Shown here piece after piece: positions 37,024 through 48,300 of a stretch of 64,000 bases of DNA. The stretch lies in the NCBI GenBank assembly GCA_030737835.1, contig CM060854.1, forward strand, positions 19,572,036-19,636,035. Reading direction: 5' to 3'. Both the position numbers and the translations under genes were made by a program. The notes beneath the pieces were generated by a model. It ran no database searches. It was not told the DNA's origin and was given only the letters and a program-made list of their open reading frames with translations. The stretch comes from Acorus gramineus. Lineage: Eukaryota > Streptophyta > Magnoliopsida > Acorales > Acoraceae. Within the stretch, counting starts at the first letter, position 1. Each line of letters starts with the position of its first letter.

Positions 37024-37976
37024 TCCCCATTTGGTTAGAAATATATTTTGTTAGAAATTTTTCATATCTATAAAATTACCTAAAAATCATGTGTATCATG
37101 AGTGATACTTCAAGTGGAATTAATCTTGACAATAAAAAATCCAGTGTTTGGTTTGTGGTAATCTTGATTGTAATTGTGGGCCCCATTGAAATTAAAATCC
37201 ATCCATGTGGGAAAAATAAGGTGGAATCAGATTCCCACCCTTTGTGGTGGTAATATCAAATTTCATGAGGAGTCCTAAATTAGATTACTATTATACAATT
37301 TATAAATTAATGAAATTACTATGTATGTCCCTTCTGAAATAAATAACCCATCACCCATATAATGGGTTTATATAGTCATTTTGATTTTTTAACTAAAAAA
37401 TTCTGTTATAATTTTTATATGTGATGTGAAAAATCTTAACTGTGTATTAGATATTAATTTATATTTTTAAATTTAGATTTTATTTTTGTAGATGGGTTTA
37501 GATATTATTATAATTGGTATAATATGTGATGTGTGATGTGGGTTTAGGCCTAAAGCAATATCTCTGAATCCTAACTAATAAAATTGGTTATTTAGTTTTT
37601 AGGGGAGTTCATAATATTCAACTGATTTAGAAAAATTACTAGTATCATATATTTAATTACATAATTGGTTATTTCATTTATTTGCATTCATTAAATATTT
37701 ATAAAAAATTTATTTATTTTTATTATTGTGATATAGATAAAGAAATAAATTTTACAAGTATATATATAATAGTAAGGATATTTTAAACATTTAAATCAAA
37801 ATCCTTATCATTTTCCATGTATAAACCAAATACTTGAAAATGATTCTTTGGAGAAATCCACTAGCGAACCAAATAGTTTGAAGAAATCTGGATTCCTGCT
37901 ATAAAATAATTTATGGTAAACTGATTTCTAATATAGTAATTATAATAACAAAAAAATGACAGGAACCAAACAGGGG
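37024..37976. repeat. possible TIR element
   Basis: CCCCATTTGGTT near 37024 and AACCAAACAGGGG ending near 37976 form an imperfect inverted pair. No target duplication was found. Inside is AT-rich without ORFs. Confidence 0.3.
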
Positions 37977-38819
37977 AGTCAAAACCTTATGTAAACCAGT
38001 TTTTTCATCTAATAAAAAAATAAACCTTAAATGATGCATCTCCGTTTAAAAATGAGATTACATGTATCTTTATTATTTACGTTATATCTAGACATTGATA
38101 TGATTGATGAACAATTCTTTATCATGATTCGTAAGTAATCCAATACTCAAGAAGGTTACATGTTGATGTAGTAGGTATGTCAAAATATGTGATGCATAAG
38201 GTTTACGAATGAATGCCTTATTTATTTCGTGGCTAAAAAAACTATTGAATAAGAAAAGAATATATTTATTCCTAAAATAATATGTTAGTTTATTTGGTAA
38301 GTTAAAATAAGAGAAAATACAAAAAAAAAATGTTAAAATTGTCATTCATAAATTTACAAGATTTTTTTTTATAGATTTTTCATAACTTTTTAATGTTTTT
38401 TTTTCAATATTTTTGTTATTTATATTTTATAAATTGTTTCATAAGTATTTTTTTTTTGTATAATATTTAACATATATAAGTGTCTCGAAAGATTTTATAA
38501 AATTTAGAATATCTAAATAATATTATAGAACAATTTTTTTTAATTTTTTTAATTTAACTCTTATTAGTGTATTTATATATACAGAAATAATAATAAATTC
38601 ATGCAAATTAAAAAATATTTTATTATTTATTAATAATTTTTAATTAGGGTGTTAAATAATTAAATGTATGTGATGATGTTTAATAGATGGTATAGGAGTA
38701 ATCAAATTATTTTATTTTTTAATATTTTTTTTTAAATAGAATTTTAAAATGACTTATTTGAATATTATCGAATGATTTTTTTAATGCTTAAAATAAACTA
38801 CATATTATTGTATGTAATC
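37977..38819. other. AT-rich intergenic DNA
   Basis: Very AT-rich with many homopolymer runs and TTATT/AATAA words. No supported gene or element is seen before the sharp GC rise at about 38820. Confidence 0.5.
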
Positions 38820-41800
38820 CAGGCCTTTCGTCCAAGGCCTTGTCAATGGCGAGGGACTGCGCATCGAGGGGTCTTCCGGGTTCCTCTCAGAAGATGAACG
38901 CTCGTCGATCGGGTTGGCTACCATCGATTGTGGTGGGGAGCCTTAACCTATCTCGCGTCCCTCTTTCACTTTCGGAGGTGGAAGGAGAAGGTTCGGGGGT
39001 TCGCTCCGTCCATGGAGATTCAGACTGTGGGTCGAAGGGTCTGCTGGACAGGGAATGAGAGGAGGAGGGGCCGAAGTCTCTGTCCCCTCGGAGGACGGTC
39101 AGTGTCCAAAGTCAAGGATCATTGGGGAGTCCGAAGGAAGTCAGGTTATCTACGGAGGAGACAGAGATATTGGGGCTTGCAGAGGAGTTCAAAGGATCAC
39201 CAGTGTGCGTTAAGGGAGAAGAGGCGGGAGTACAAGAGCTAGACAGATTCTAGGTGGAGGTTCATGTAGTACGCTTCAGAGGATCATTTCGATGTGGCAC
39301 TGGAGGAAGCTGGGATGGCGGGCATGCTGGGAGGACACTGAAGCTTGTTGGATGTGTTTTCGGGCGGGGCGAACAGGTTGTTTATGTTAGACGTACTTAT
39401 ATGGAATGTTCGGGGCCTGAATGACCCTAGGAAGAAGGCAGCAGTAAAAGAGCACATCTCGACAAACAGGGTGACAATTTGTTGCATTCAAGAAACTAAG
39501 AAGGATTCTATCTCTCAGAACGATATCCGGGAAATCTGTGAGGGGAACTTAACAGAATTTGTGTTTAAACCGTCGATCGGGGCGTCTGGAGGGATTTTAA
39601 TATGTTCGAACAACAGCATGTGGAGGAAGGTCACCTCGGTGGAAGGGGAGTTCTCCCTTTCAGTGATTTTTGAAAACAGATCCTCACAATGGAAGTGGTT
39701 GTGTTCCTCGGTGTACGGACCGTGTGAGGACGCTCGCAGGCAGACTATGTGGGAGGAGCTTAGTCAGGTGAAGGCAGTGCACAGTTTTCCTTAGTGCGTG
39801 CTAGGGGATTTCAATGTGACAAGATTCACAGAGGACCGAAACAGAGCTAGGCTGATGACAGGGCAAATGGAGCTGTTTTCCGATTGGATTGCAGCGGAGG
39901 GTCTCACTGATCTACCAATTGCTAATCAAAATTTCACCTAGAGCAACATGAGGGGGATGCCGGCGTTGGCTAGATTGGACATGGTTTTTATTGATGCGGA
40001 GTGGGAGGCGGCTTATCCGTTATGTTGAGTGGCCTGCCTCATATATGCTCTGATCATGCTCCCCTGGTTTTGGTGGGAGGGGATCAAAGGAGGAAAGCAA
40101 CATGGTTTCGGTTTGAAAATTGGTGGCTTCTTAAACCTGAATTCAGAGTTCTAGTGGAAAATTCGTGGGCGGGAGAGGCGGGGGATTTATCAGGCGTCTC
40201 AAAGCTTGTATTTAAACGCAAAAGATTGAAATTAAGGCTCAAAAGTTGGTGTAGAGAAGTGGCTCGGACTCGCAGAACTCGAAAGCAGGAGGTAGAGGGT
40301 CAGTTAGTAGTGCTCGACAGTCGGGAAGAAGCGGGACTTCTAAGTGAGGAGGATAGAGTGGATCGTGGAAGACTGAAAGATGAATGGTTAGGTTATGTTT
40401 GCATGGATGAAGCGGAATGGAGACAGAAATCTGGAACAATATGGGTAGAGGAGGTTGATAATAATACAAAATACTTTCACAGGTGTGCGAATCAAAGGAG
40501 AGGCATAAATAGGATTGAGAAACTGCGGGTGGGAGATTTTGAGATTCATAATATGGCTGACATCCAAGAGGAGATTGTGAAGCATTACACTGCGGCATTT
40601 GAGAGGACAGGAAAATGGAGACCAATGTGGTACGATGAGGACTTGGGCCGTATACTGGACCAGTTTTTCCAGAGACTCGAGGGCGAATTCAATGAGGAGG
40701 AAATTAAAGCTGCCATTTTTGGGGGTGAAGTTGATAAAGCCCCGGGCCCAGATGGTTTTGGGCCTAGATTCTATTAAGAGTTTTGGAAGCTTCTCAAGCC
40801 GGATATCATGGAAATGTTCAGGGAGTTCTTTCGCTCTTCGATGGGGTAGGGAAGATGAATGCAACTTTTTTGGCTCTCATTCCGAAGAAAAAAGGGGCAA
40901 TAGAGATTGGTGACTTCAAGCCGATTGCTTTGGTGAACGGATGCTACAAAATGATTTCGAGAGTATTGACCAACCGACTGAAAGAGGTGATCGGTTTCCT
41001 GGTGGATGAGTGACAATCTGCTTTCATTCTGGGGAGAGTATTGCGGGATGGATTCATGGCAGCACAGGAATGCATTTCAACAATGCATAGAGAGCGCAGA
41101 GAAGGGGTGTTGATCAAGCTCGACTTTGCCAAAGCATATGACAACGTCAATTGGGATTTCCTGTTGCATCTTCTCCAATGCCATGGTTTTGAGCCGAATT
41201 GGGTGCGTATGATCTCGACTTGCATTTCGACGGCCAAGGCTTCAGTGTTAATTAATGGCCTCCCTTGTGGGTTCTTTCCTATAAATAACGGTTTGCGACA
41301 GGGAGATCCTCTCTCTTCATTGCTTTTTGTTATTGTAGCTAACATGTTCAACAGGATGATGAAGATGGCATCTACGGCGGGGTGGGTATCCGGACTACCA
41401 TGTGTGACAGGCGGTTTGAGCATCTCGCATGTTCAATACGCAGACGACACGGTGGTGTTGACGAAGGCTTCAGGATTGTCATTTAGAGGGGTAAAGTTCG
41501 TGGGCTGGATCTTTAAACTTCTATCGGGCCTCAAAATCAATTTAAACAAAAGCGCTCTTTTGGGAATTAATGTTGATCAAGGGACCCTGCTCTCTTATGC
41601 TGGTATATTCGGATGCAAGGTCCAACAGTTCCCTACTATACTTTTGGGTTTACCTCTTCACACAGGATGCATACAGAGGAGGGAGTGGCTGCCTCTGGTG
41701 AACCATTTTGAGAAACGCTTAGAGGGCTGGTCGAGCAAGTTCCTCAGCTTAGGGGGTCGAATTACTTTGCTGCAGGCTGTTCTGTCTAACCTCCCCATAT

Positions 41801-43080
41801 TCTACATGTCATTATTCAAAATGCCAAAAGGAATCCTCCAACGAATAAAGGTCATCCGGCGCCGTTTCATGTGGAATGGGGCAAAGGAAGACAGCAATAA
41901 GGTTCACTTAGTGAATTGGGAAACAGTGTGCAGCAGTAAACAGTAAATAGTCGGGAGGGGCGTGAATTCTCAACCTTAGGGATATGAATGGGGCGCTACT
42001 GATGAAATGGCTATGGCGATGGCTGATCCACCCCAATCTCCTATGGTGCTGAGTAGTCCAAGCTAGATATGGGAGCGCAGACAGGGCAACAACCAGATTC
42101 CCCCATCTTAGCAGCAACAGCTCGAGTATATGGAAAGCCATTCTTGGCGGTCTAGACGATTTCACTGAAGCTATACGGTGGAGGCTGGGTTCAGGCTCAC
42201 ATATTAGTTTTTGGCATGACATTTGAATAAGGGAGAACGCCCTCAAGGTGAGATTCCCCTCTATCTTTCAAATTGCTTATGATAGAGATGGGGTTGTGCA
42301 AAACCACTGGGCCATCCGAGGAGAAACAGGGTTTTGGAAAGTTTGAGTGCACCGCAACCTAAACGATAACGAGATAGATGCTTACTTGTCCCTCTTAGAG
42401 ATTCTTCAAGAGTGGGCAGCAGACCCAACCAAGGAGGATCAACCAATATGGAGGCCTAAGCCGGTCGAGGGGTTTTCGGTGCGGAGTGGGTATCACTGGT
42501 TAAGGAGGGGCATCCTGACCACCGCGGTCACAGCTACAAAACACAGGGAGGTGTGGAGATCGCATATTCCATTAAAAGTGAAAGCCTTCATGTGGATTAT
42601 TTATCTCGGAAAAGTCTTTACTCGAGACCGCATTTCCCTTTGGGCACCTCAAACAGACTTAAGATGTGTGATGTGTGACAATGAGGATGAGACTCTGAAT
42701 CATTTGTTCATTTCTTGTACAATATATGGCACGGAAGGTATGAGAGTGGCTTCATAAGGCGACGAGTATGATGTGTGATTTCTCGACGACAGAGGAGATG
42801 TGGGAGGCAGGGCGGAAGTTACGTAGAACAAGAGATAGAAGTGCGCGGGCTAAGCTCTCTCAAATTTATGTTCCGGCTACGGTGTGGGCAATATGGATCT
42901 CACGAAATGGAGTCATATTTTGAGGTGAAAGCCCGTATGCGGAGAACGTGTGGGAGTCCACAATCAGATCCATTCGAGATTGGGGAACGCAATGTGTGGG
43001 AGCGTCATCCATTTATATGCAGGGTAGTCAGCTAGTTATTCATGAGTGATCCCTTTTTATGTGGTGTTCGGTTAGAATCT
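38820..43080 (+). mobile_element. decayed L1-type LINE (endonuclease, reverse transcriptase, zf-RVT)
   Basis: GC-richer island in AT-rich DNA. Broken frames in order: endonuclease (LIWNVRGLNDPRKKAAVK at about 39381; CIQETK; GDFN about 39805; SDHAPLVL about 40036), linker, reverse transcriptase (KAPGPDGFGPRFY about 40735; LIPKKKGAIEIGDFKPIAL; LIKLDFAKAYDNVNWDFL about 41110; LRQGDPLSSLLFVI; VQYADDTVVL about 41430), and the C-terminal zinc-finger block (HIPLKVKAFMW ... CVMCDNEDETLNHLFISC, 42560-42720). Stops interrupt it at about 39792, 39940, 40027, 40775, 41011 and 41944, so it is dead. The part before 39345 may be ORF1 or leader but shows no recognisable domain. No poly-A tail or target duplication was identified. 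Confidence 0.85.
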
Positions 43081-43143
43081 TTTCAACTGGATCATTCTGT
43101 ATTTATTTATTAATATATTCTTATTTGTGCAATTATTCTTATA

Positions 43144-44757
43144 CCCCCCGTTTGCCAACTGACATAAACAATGAATAGGGGAGAATAACAGTAGAATAGC
43201 CCTTATTCGCTGTTTGTTTGGGGCGGATAAACCCTGATAGCAATGCCTGGATAAACTAGCATAAGGCCTGATAACAATTCTAATAAAATGGAGAATAGCT
43301 TATCAAGGCTTATCTATTCCTGAGAATAAAAATACCCCTCACCATCATTACAAAAAAATTCTCTCACTTACTTTAACAAACCCCAATGATATACCCATCT
43401 TATATTTCCACCATCTAATCAGTGGACCACTCCATCCAGAATAGATCACGATCGTCCAAAATAACAAAAAATAGCCAGTTCATCCTGACCGTCCTAAATC
43501 CCCACTCAAAATAACCAGATGCTGCCACGTGTACTCCTAGTCCCATCAAATGAAACACCAAAACCCACTTTCATTTTCTTCCCCACCGACTTCATCTTCC
43601 CCACTGATTCTCCTCTGAAAACGAAAAACCCTACCGACTGTTTGGAGCGATCTTCACCATGTCCGTCTCGTGAAGGGCGGCGTCCGGTTGTACGACGATC
43701 AAGCCTGCAACGATCAGCATTTGCGCGGCAGTGGGGGGAGGCGGCGAAGCATTCGGACGAAGTGGATCCACCTCATCGCAGATCCAAACCGAGGTGTGTA
43801 TATTCTCATTTGCGACCGACTTCATCTTCTTCACTGCTTCTCCTCTGAAAAGTAAAAACCCTATTTATGACTGTTTGGACCGATCTTCACCGTGTCCGTC
43901 TCGTGAAGGGCGGCGTCCGGTTGTGGTGTCTGATCAAGCCTGCGACGATCGGCATTTGCGCGGCAGTGGGGGGAGGCGGCGAAGCATTCGGACGAAGTGG
44001 ATCCATCTCATCGCATATCCAAACCGAGGTAAATAATCTCATTTGCTACCCCACCGTATGGTATGTGCAATGATTTTATGCTTAACTTGTTATTTGTGTA
44101 ATAAAATTCATGTTGTTCTTGACATATATCTATCAACGTTATCCAAACAACAACTTATATTTTCAATATTAAATTAAATGAAGGCTTATATAAGAATGCT
44201 AGTGTTATTTGGTACAACAACAATATTGACAATGTTACTTGTGTAATAAAATCTATCAATTTTATGGACAACCTATGATTTATATATATTTTCTATTTAT
44301 GATCAAGTCATTGAGTAAATATAATTAAATTGATATAAAATAATTAGAATCACCATAAAGCATTTGGAATCACCAATGAATACATAGATTAGTTGTAAAA
44401 AATATATAAAGGCCCACCATAAAATATTACATAAGATGGACCGTCCAGATTTAATTACACTCATGATGGACTGATTTATATTCATCAATTACACCAAACA
44501 TAAAAATATATTCCAGGGGCAAAGTTGACATTTTAAAAATAATAACTCCCTATCCATCCCTTATCAACCATTTATCCACAGTTTATTCTAGGTCAACCAA
44601 ACACCAAAAATCTGAATTTTACGTTTTCCAATAAGAATAAATAAGAATAACAAAAAATGCAACCAAACACAGATAGGCCTATTATGCCAAACACTAATAT
44701 CTATCCCAGTATAACTATCAGGGCTGAATAACGCAATTCCACTTCCCAAACGGGGGG
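43144..44757. mobile_element. TIR element with captured tandem-duplicated sequence
   Basis: Perfect 11-bp inverted ends CCCCCCGTTTG / CAAACGGGGGG are flanked by ATA on both sides (43141-43143 and 44758-44760). A 3-bp duplication fits a PIF/Harbinger- or CACTA-like habit. Subterminal regions carry AATAGGGG/GATAA words in both orientations. No transposase is seen. The middle holds GC-rich DNA unlike the ends. Confidence 0.6.
43575..44035 (+). repeat. 233-bp tandem duplication inside the TIR element
   Basis: Two units share GTCCGTCTCGTGAAGGGCGG (43661 and 43894), GCATTTGCGCGGCAGTGG and ATTCGGACGAAGTGGATCCA. Each unit ends at CCAAACCGAGGT, which looks like a splice donor. It reads like a duplicated 5' exon of a captured gene; the source was not recognised. 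Confidence 0.75.
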
Positions 44758-44760
44758 ATA

Positions 44761-45324
44761 AATGATAAATGCCTGCCAAACTATTTTTTTTTTTTTTAAA
44801 AAAAAACTCTGTTAAATATAGTCAGATGATAAGCTGTATTCATCAATCAAGTTATAACAAACACAAAAAATGAAAGTGACGGCGCAGCCGTCGTGATATT
44901 CTTTGACATCGTTATCAATCTACGTGGCACAATCTCAGTGATCAGGGCTCGCCTTTTAGAACTTTCGTCGCAATTAACTGGCGGAGAATAGAAAGTGCAA
45001 CATAAGGCGGAGGACGATGAATCACGCACGTGATCTTCCACCGATTGACACGACTCCCGCAATTCCACGACGTCAGCGGACCCGCTGGTCCGGATACCAT
45101 AAACCACCCATCCGCGTATCACCAGACCAATCTCTCTTTCTCTCTCTCGTCCATCTCGCAGTCTCTCTCACTTGACCTAAAAGAGAAGATCAACAGCTGA
45201 AGCTCTCTCTCTCTCGTCCATCTCGCAGTCTCTCTCACTTGACCTAAAAGAGAAGATCAGCAGCTGAAGCTCTCTCTCTCTCTCACACACACACACACTC
45301 ACCGATTCGCTTCGACGGGGAACG
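44761..45324 (+). promoter_or_regulatory. NAA15 copy 2 promoter and 5' UTR
   Basis: Upstream region of the complete NAA15 gene. It has a TACGTGGCAC motif (G-box/ABRE-like) at about 44920-44929 and a long CT-rich leader (45130-45300) ending in CT and CA microsatellites. No clear TATA box precedes the leader. The TIR element ends only about 570 bp before the ATG. Confidence 0.5.
45140..45272. repeat. 67-bp tandem duplication in the NAA15 5' UTR
   Basis: CGTCCATCTCGCAGTCTCTC... to ...AGAAGATCA(A/G)CAGCTGAAG occurs twice with a period of 67 bp (45148 and 45215), one base differing. Confidence 0.85.
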
Positions 45325-48300
45325 ATGGGTTCCTATCTCCCTCCAAAGGAGGCCAACCTCTTCAAAGTGATAGTTGTAAGGGCGCTCTCTCTCTTCTCTG
45401 TCTCTATCTCCAATCGCTGTCTTTTTGCGGGTTTTTGATATCTGTGTAGCAAACCGTAGATTATTTAATTTATGATTGATTTTTGTTAAAAAATTAGAAT
45501 CTTTGATGTCTGTTGTTGGGTTTGGTGGTACTGTTACTTTTTTTTTAAGTCGTTCTTGATGGATTTGGGTTTTGTGATTGTTGGGACGGAATGATGGTGG
45601 AAGTTGTGATTTTTGACTTGTTCGGTGTCTCTGTCAATTGTCAAAAACTGTGTTTTTTTTTTTTTTTGGGGGGGGGGGTGGGGGGGGGGGGGGGGGGGTG
45701 GGGGGGGTTGGGGGCGGCTTTTGTTTCTTGATTTTGTGAATTTGAAGTGATTTGGATTGAATTGATTTAGTAATTTTCATCTGAGCAGTACTTCAGGGGA
45801 TGATTGTGAGAAAGGTACTGTGTTGGATTTTTGTGTCTACTATTACCCATAAAAAGGGAGATATATATATTTTTCTGTGGAATTGGTGGCTCGTAAGAGT
45901 GGTTGTTTGTTGTAATGATATGGTAATTTATCATTGAATGGACGACCAGTTGGTTTTGGTCCTTTAATTGAAGAATGGGCTTTATTTACTTTAATTAAAC
46001 ACTTTGAAGAAAGCAAACTGTTTTTTTACTTGAAACTTGTTGGTTCTCATGTTATGAATCAATGACCATGGCAAGAAAGGTTGGGGAGAACATGTATGCA
46101 TGTATAGTTTTAATTGTTATTACTTGATTAGGGACTGGATTTTCTCATGTTATATCAAATTGGAATTTTGGAAGGAAGTAAATTGATTTATATTGTCACT
46201 ATATATACGATATATATCACTGTTGCATCTATCCAAAAAAACAATGTAGAAACCCAGTATAGTTCACTTGATATTTCCATTTCCAAACTGATTTGAACTT
46301 TTCCCACAGGACATGGTTTCCAGTAAGGTTGAAGTGCATATGTAAGCTTCTAAGTGGCTCTTTAACAAACTTTTATTTGACACAGTTAGACAGTTCAGAA
46401 GTTTGGTAATGCGAGAAAAATGTTTGCCTTGATAGCCAGAGTTCCTGTTTGTCTACTAATTTTTTTGCTCAAGATACATAGTTTATTCATGATAATATTG
46501 TTTGATAGTTCCTACTAAAATTTAATATTTTCTCTTCTTGTTAGTGCAAGTTTAGAATTTAAACTTTTGTTTTTAGAAAGCGCATCATACACTTTTTTGC
46601 ATGCAGAAATCATATGAAACTAAACAATACAAAAAGGGCTTGAAGGCCGCAGATGCCATATTGAAGAAATATCCAGAGCATGGAGGTAACCATGTATCGT
46701 CTATCAATTAATGTTTGATGCAATCTAGGAACATTTCCAATCATCTTAGATGCAATTGTTTTATTTTATTTTGTATCTCCTTATACCTTCAGATATTTTT
46801 CCCTAGTAATTTTTGTTTAACAGCAGCTTTAATCTTGTGAACTTTTGGTCTTCTCCTTTAGAACTGATTATTCACAGATGAAAGCTTTCAGTCTACTGAG
46901 TTACAAAACTTTTTGGTTTTTTTTAAGGTGGGAGCTCATGCTTAATGTTCAAGGACATATAAGAGGGTATATATAACCCCAAAATACAAGGATCCCCCAT
47001 AGTTCAGGATAACGTTGAACCAACAAATAGCAAATGCATCAGAAAGGTCTGAAACTCTGATGGTCTCTTTTGCCTGCTAGAGGCTCACACTTAGCGTTTC
47101 CCTCATATGGGCCACAGTGGAGGATGATTCATGTTGTAACTCCATTCTAGCTATGTACTATCATTTTTTAATGTGATGGCACGTTGTTGCATAACTTGTT
47201 GGTATCATCCCAATTTTGTTTATTAACAAAACATAAGATGTGAAATAACATGATAGAGAGAGGGATGTGGAGCCTAAGATGCAGTGAATCACGATCAACT
47301 TTACCTCACAACATCTTCGTGGCGCCTTTCTTCTGTTCTAGGCACATGTCCTAAGCATATATCAAAATGTGCCACGATTCTTTTATGCACAACCTTGTCC
47401 TTCATCCTCTCATTTGTAATATTAGATTCGATTATGCCATTCCACATGTCCTTCAAAAATCTTGGAGCACTCACTCCCAAGTCCTATATTAGTGTCAACA
47501 TCCAAATTTTGTTGAGATCACTGGAACTTAAGGAATGGATGTCTTACCTTCTCTTTTTTACAGGAAGAACACCTAATTAACCAAGCTTAGTTCACTGATT
47601 ATCTTTTGTGATTTTTAAGTTAGCTGGTAGCATACATTTAAATGCGGTAGCACATGCCGGCTTGTGCTGCCGCATATGCTTTTTTGAGACCCGATGACAC
47701 TTAATGTGCCATGTACTACGTATGTGCCATTAATGTACCATAAGTGTGGTCACATGTGCCACACATGCCGCATGTGCGGCTTGTGTAGCACATGTGGCTG
47801 CATTTTTTTTAACTATTCTATTTCAGATCGTTCGAACAATACGTTTCCATTTGAATGGTCGTGCCCATTCGAACGGACTTGGGGACTGGGTTGATAGGAA
47901 GAAAAATTACATTGGCTGTTCAAACAGACTGAAGGACCGGGTTAATAGGAGAAAAATTGAACTAGTTGTTCGCCCGAAAGCGTTTGAATGGTCAATGTGC
48001 AACCTCATGTACCGAACATGTGGCCGCACATGCGATTTTGATCCCCACTGTAAGTTTTGACCACACATTACATTAAAACATTGGTTGGTAGTCACTGAGG
48101 ACAGAAAATTCTAGAGGTACACCTCCATCTTTTTCAGCTATTATCATAATGAAGATGCCTTTATGGTCTTCCCATCTCTCTATTACTTAGGTTAATAATA
48201 GTAAAGCTTCTCTTTGGATAGATATTCAGGAGCCTTTATACGCAGTAACAAAGTCTACAAGCTTCCTTTAGCTGTCAATTGTTTTATATGGTTTTTAATC

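Noticed and set aside
39284-42446. Minus-strand ORFs of 67-159 codons over the LINE
   Set aside because: Antisense shadows of the endonuclease/reverse-transcriptase frames.
47284-47580. 98-codon plus ORF in NAA15 intron 2
   Set aside because: No motif, and it is internal to an intron with clear splice sites on both sides.
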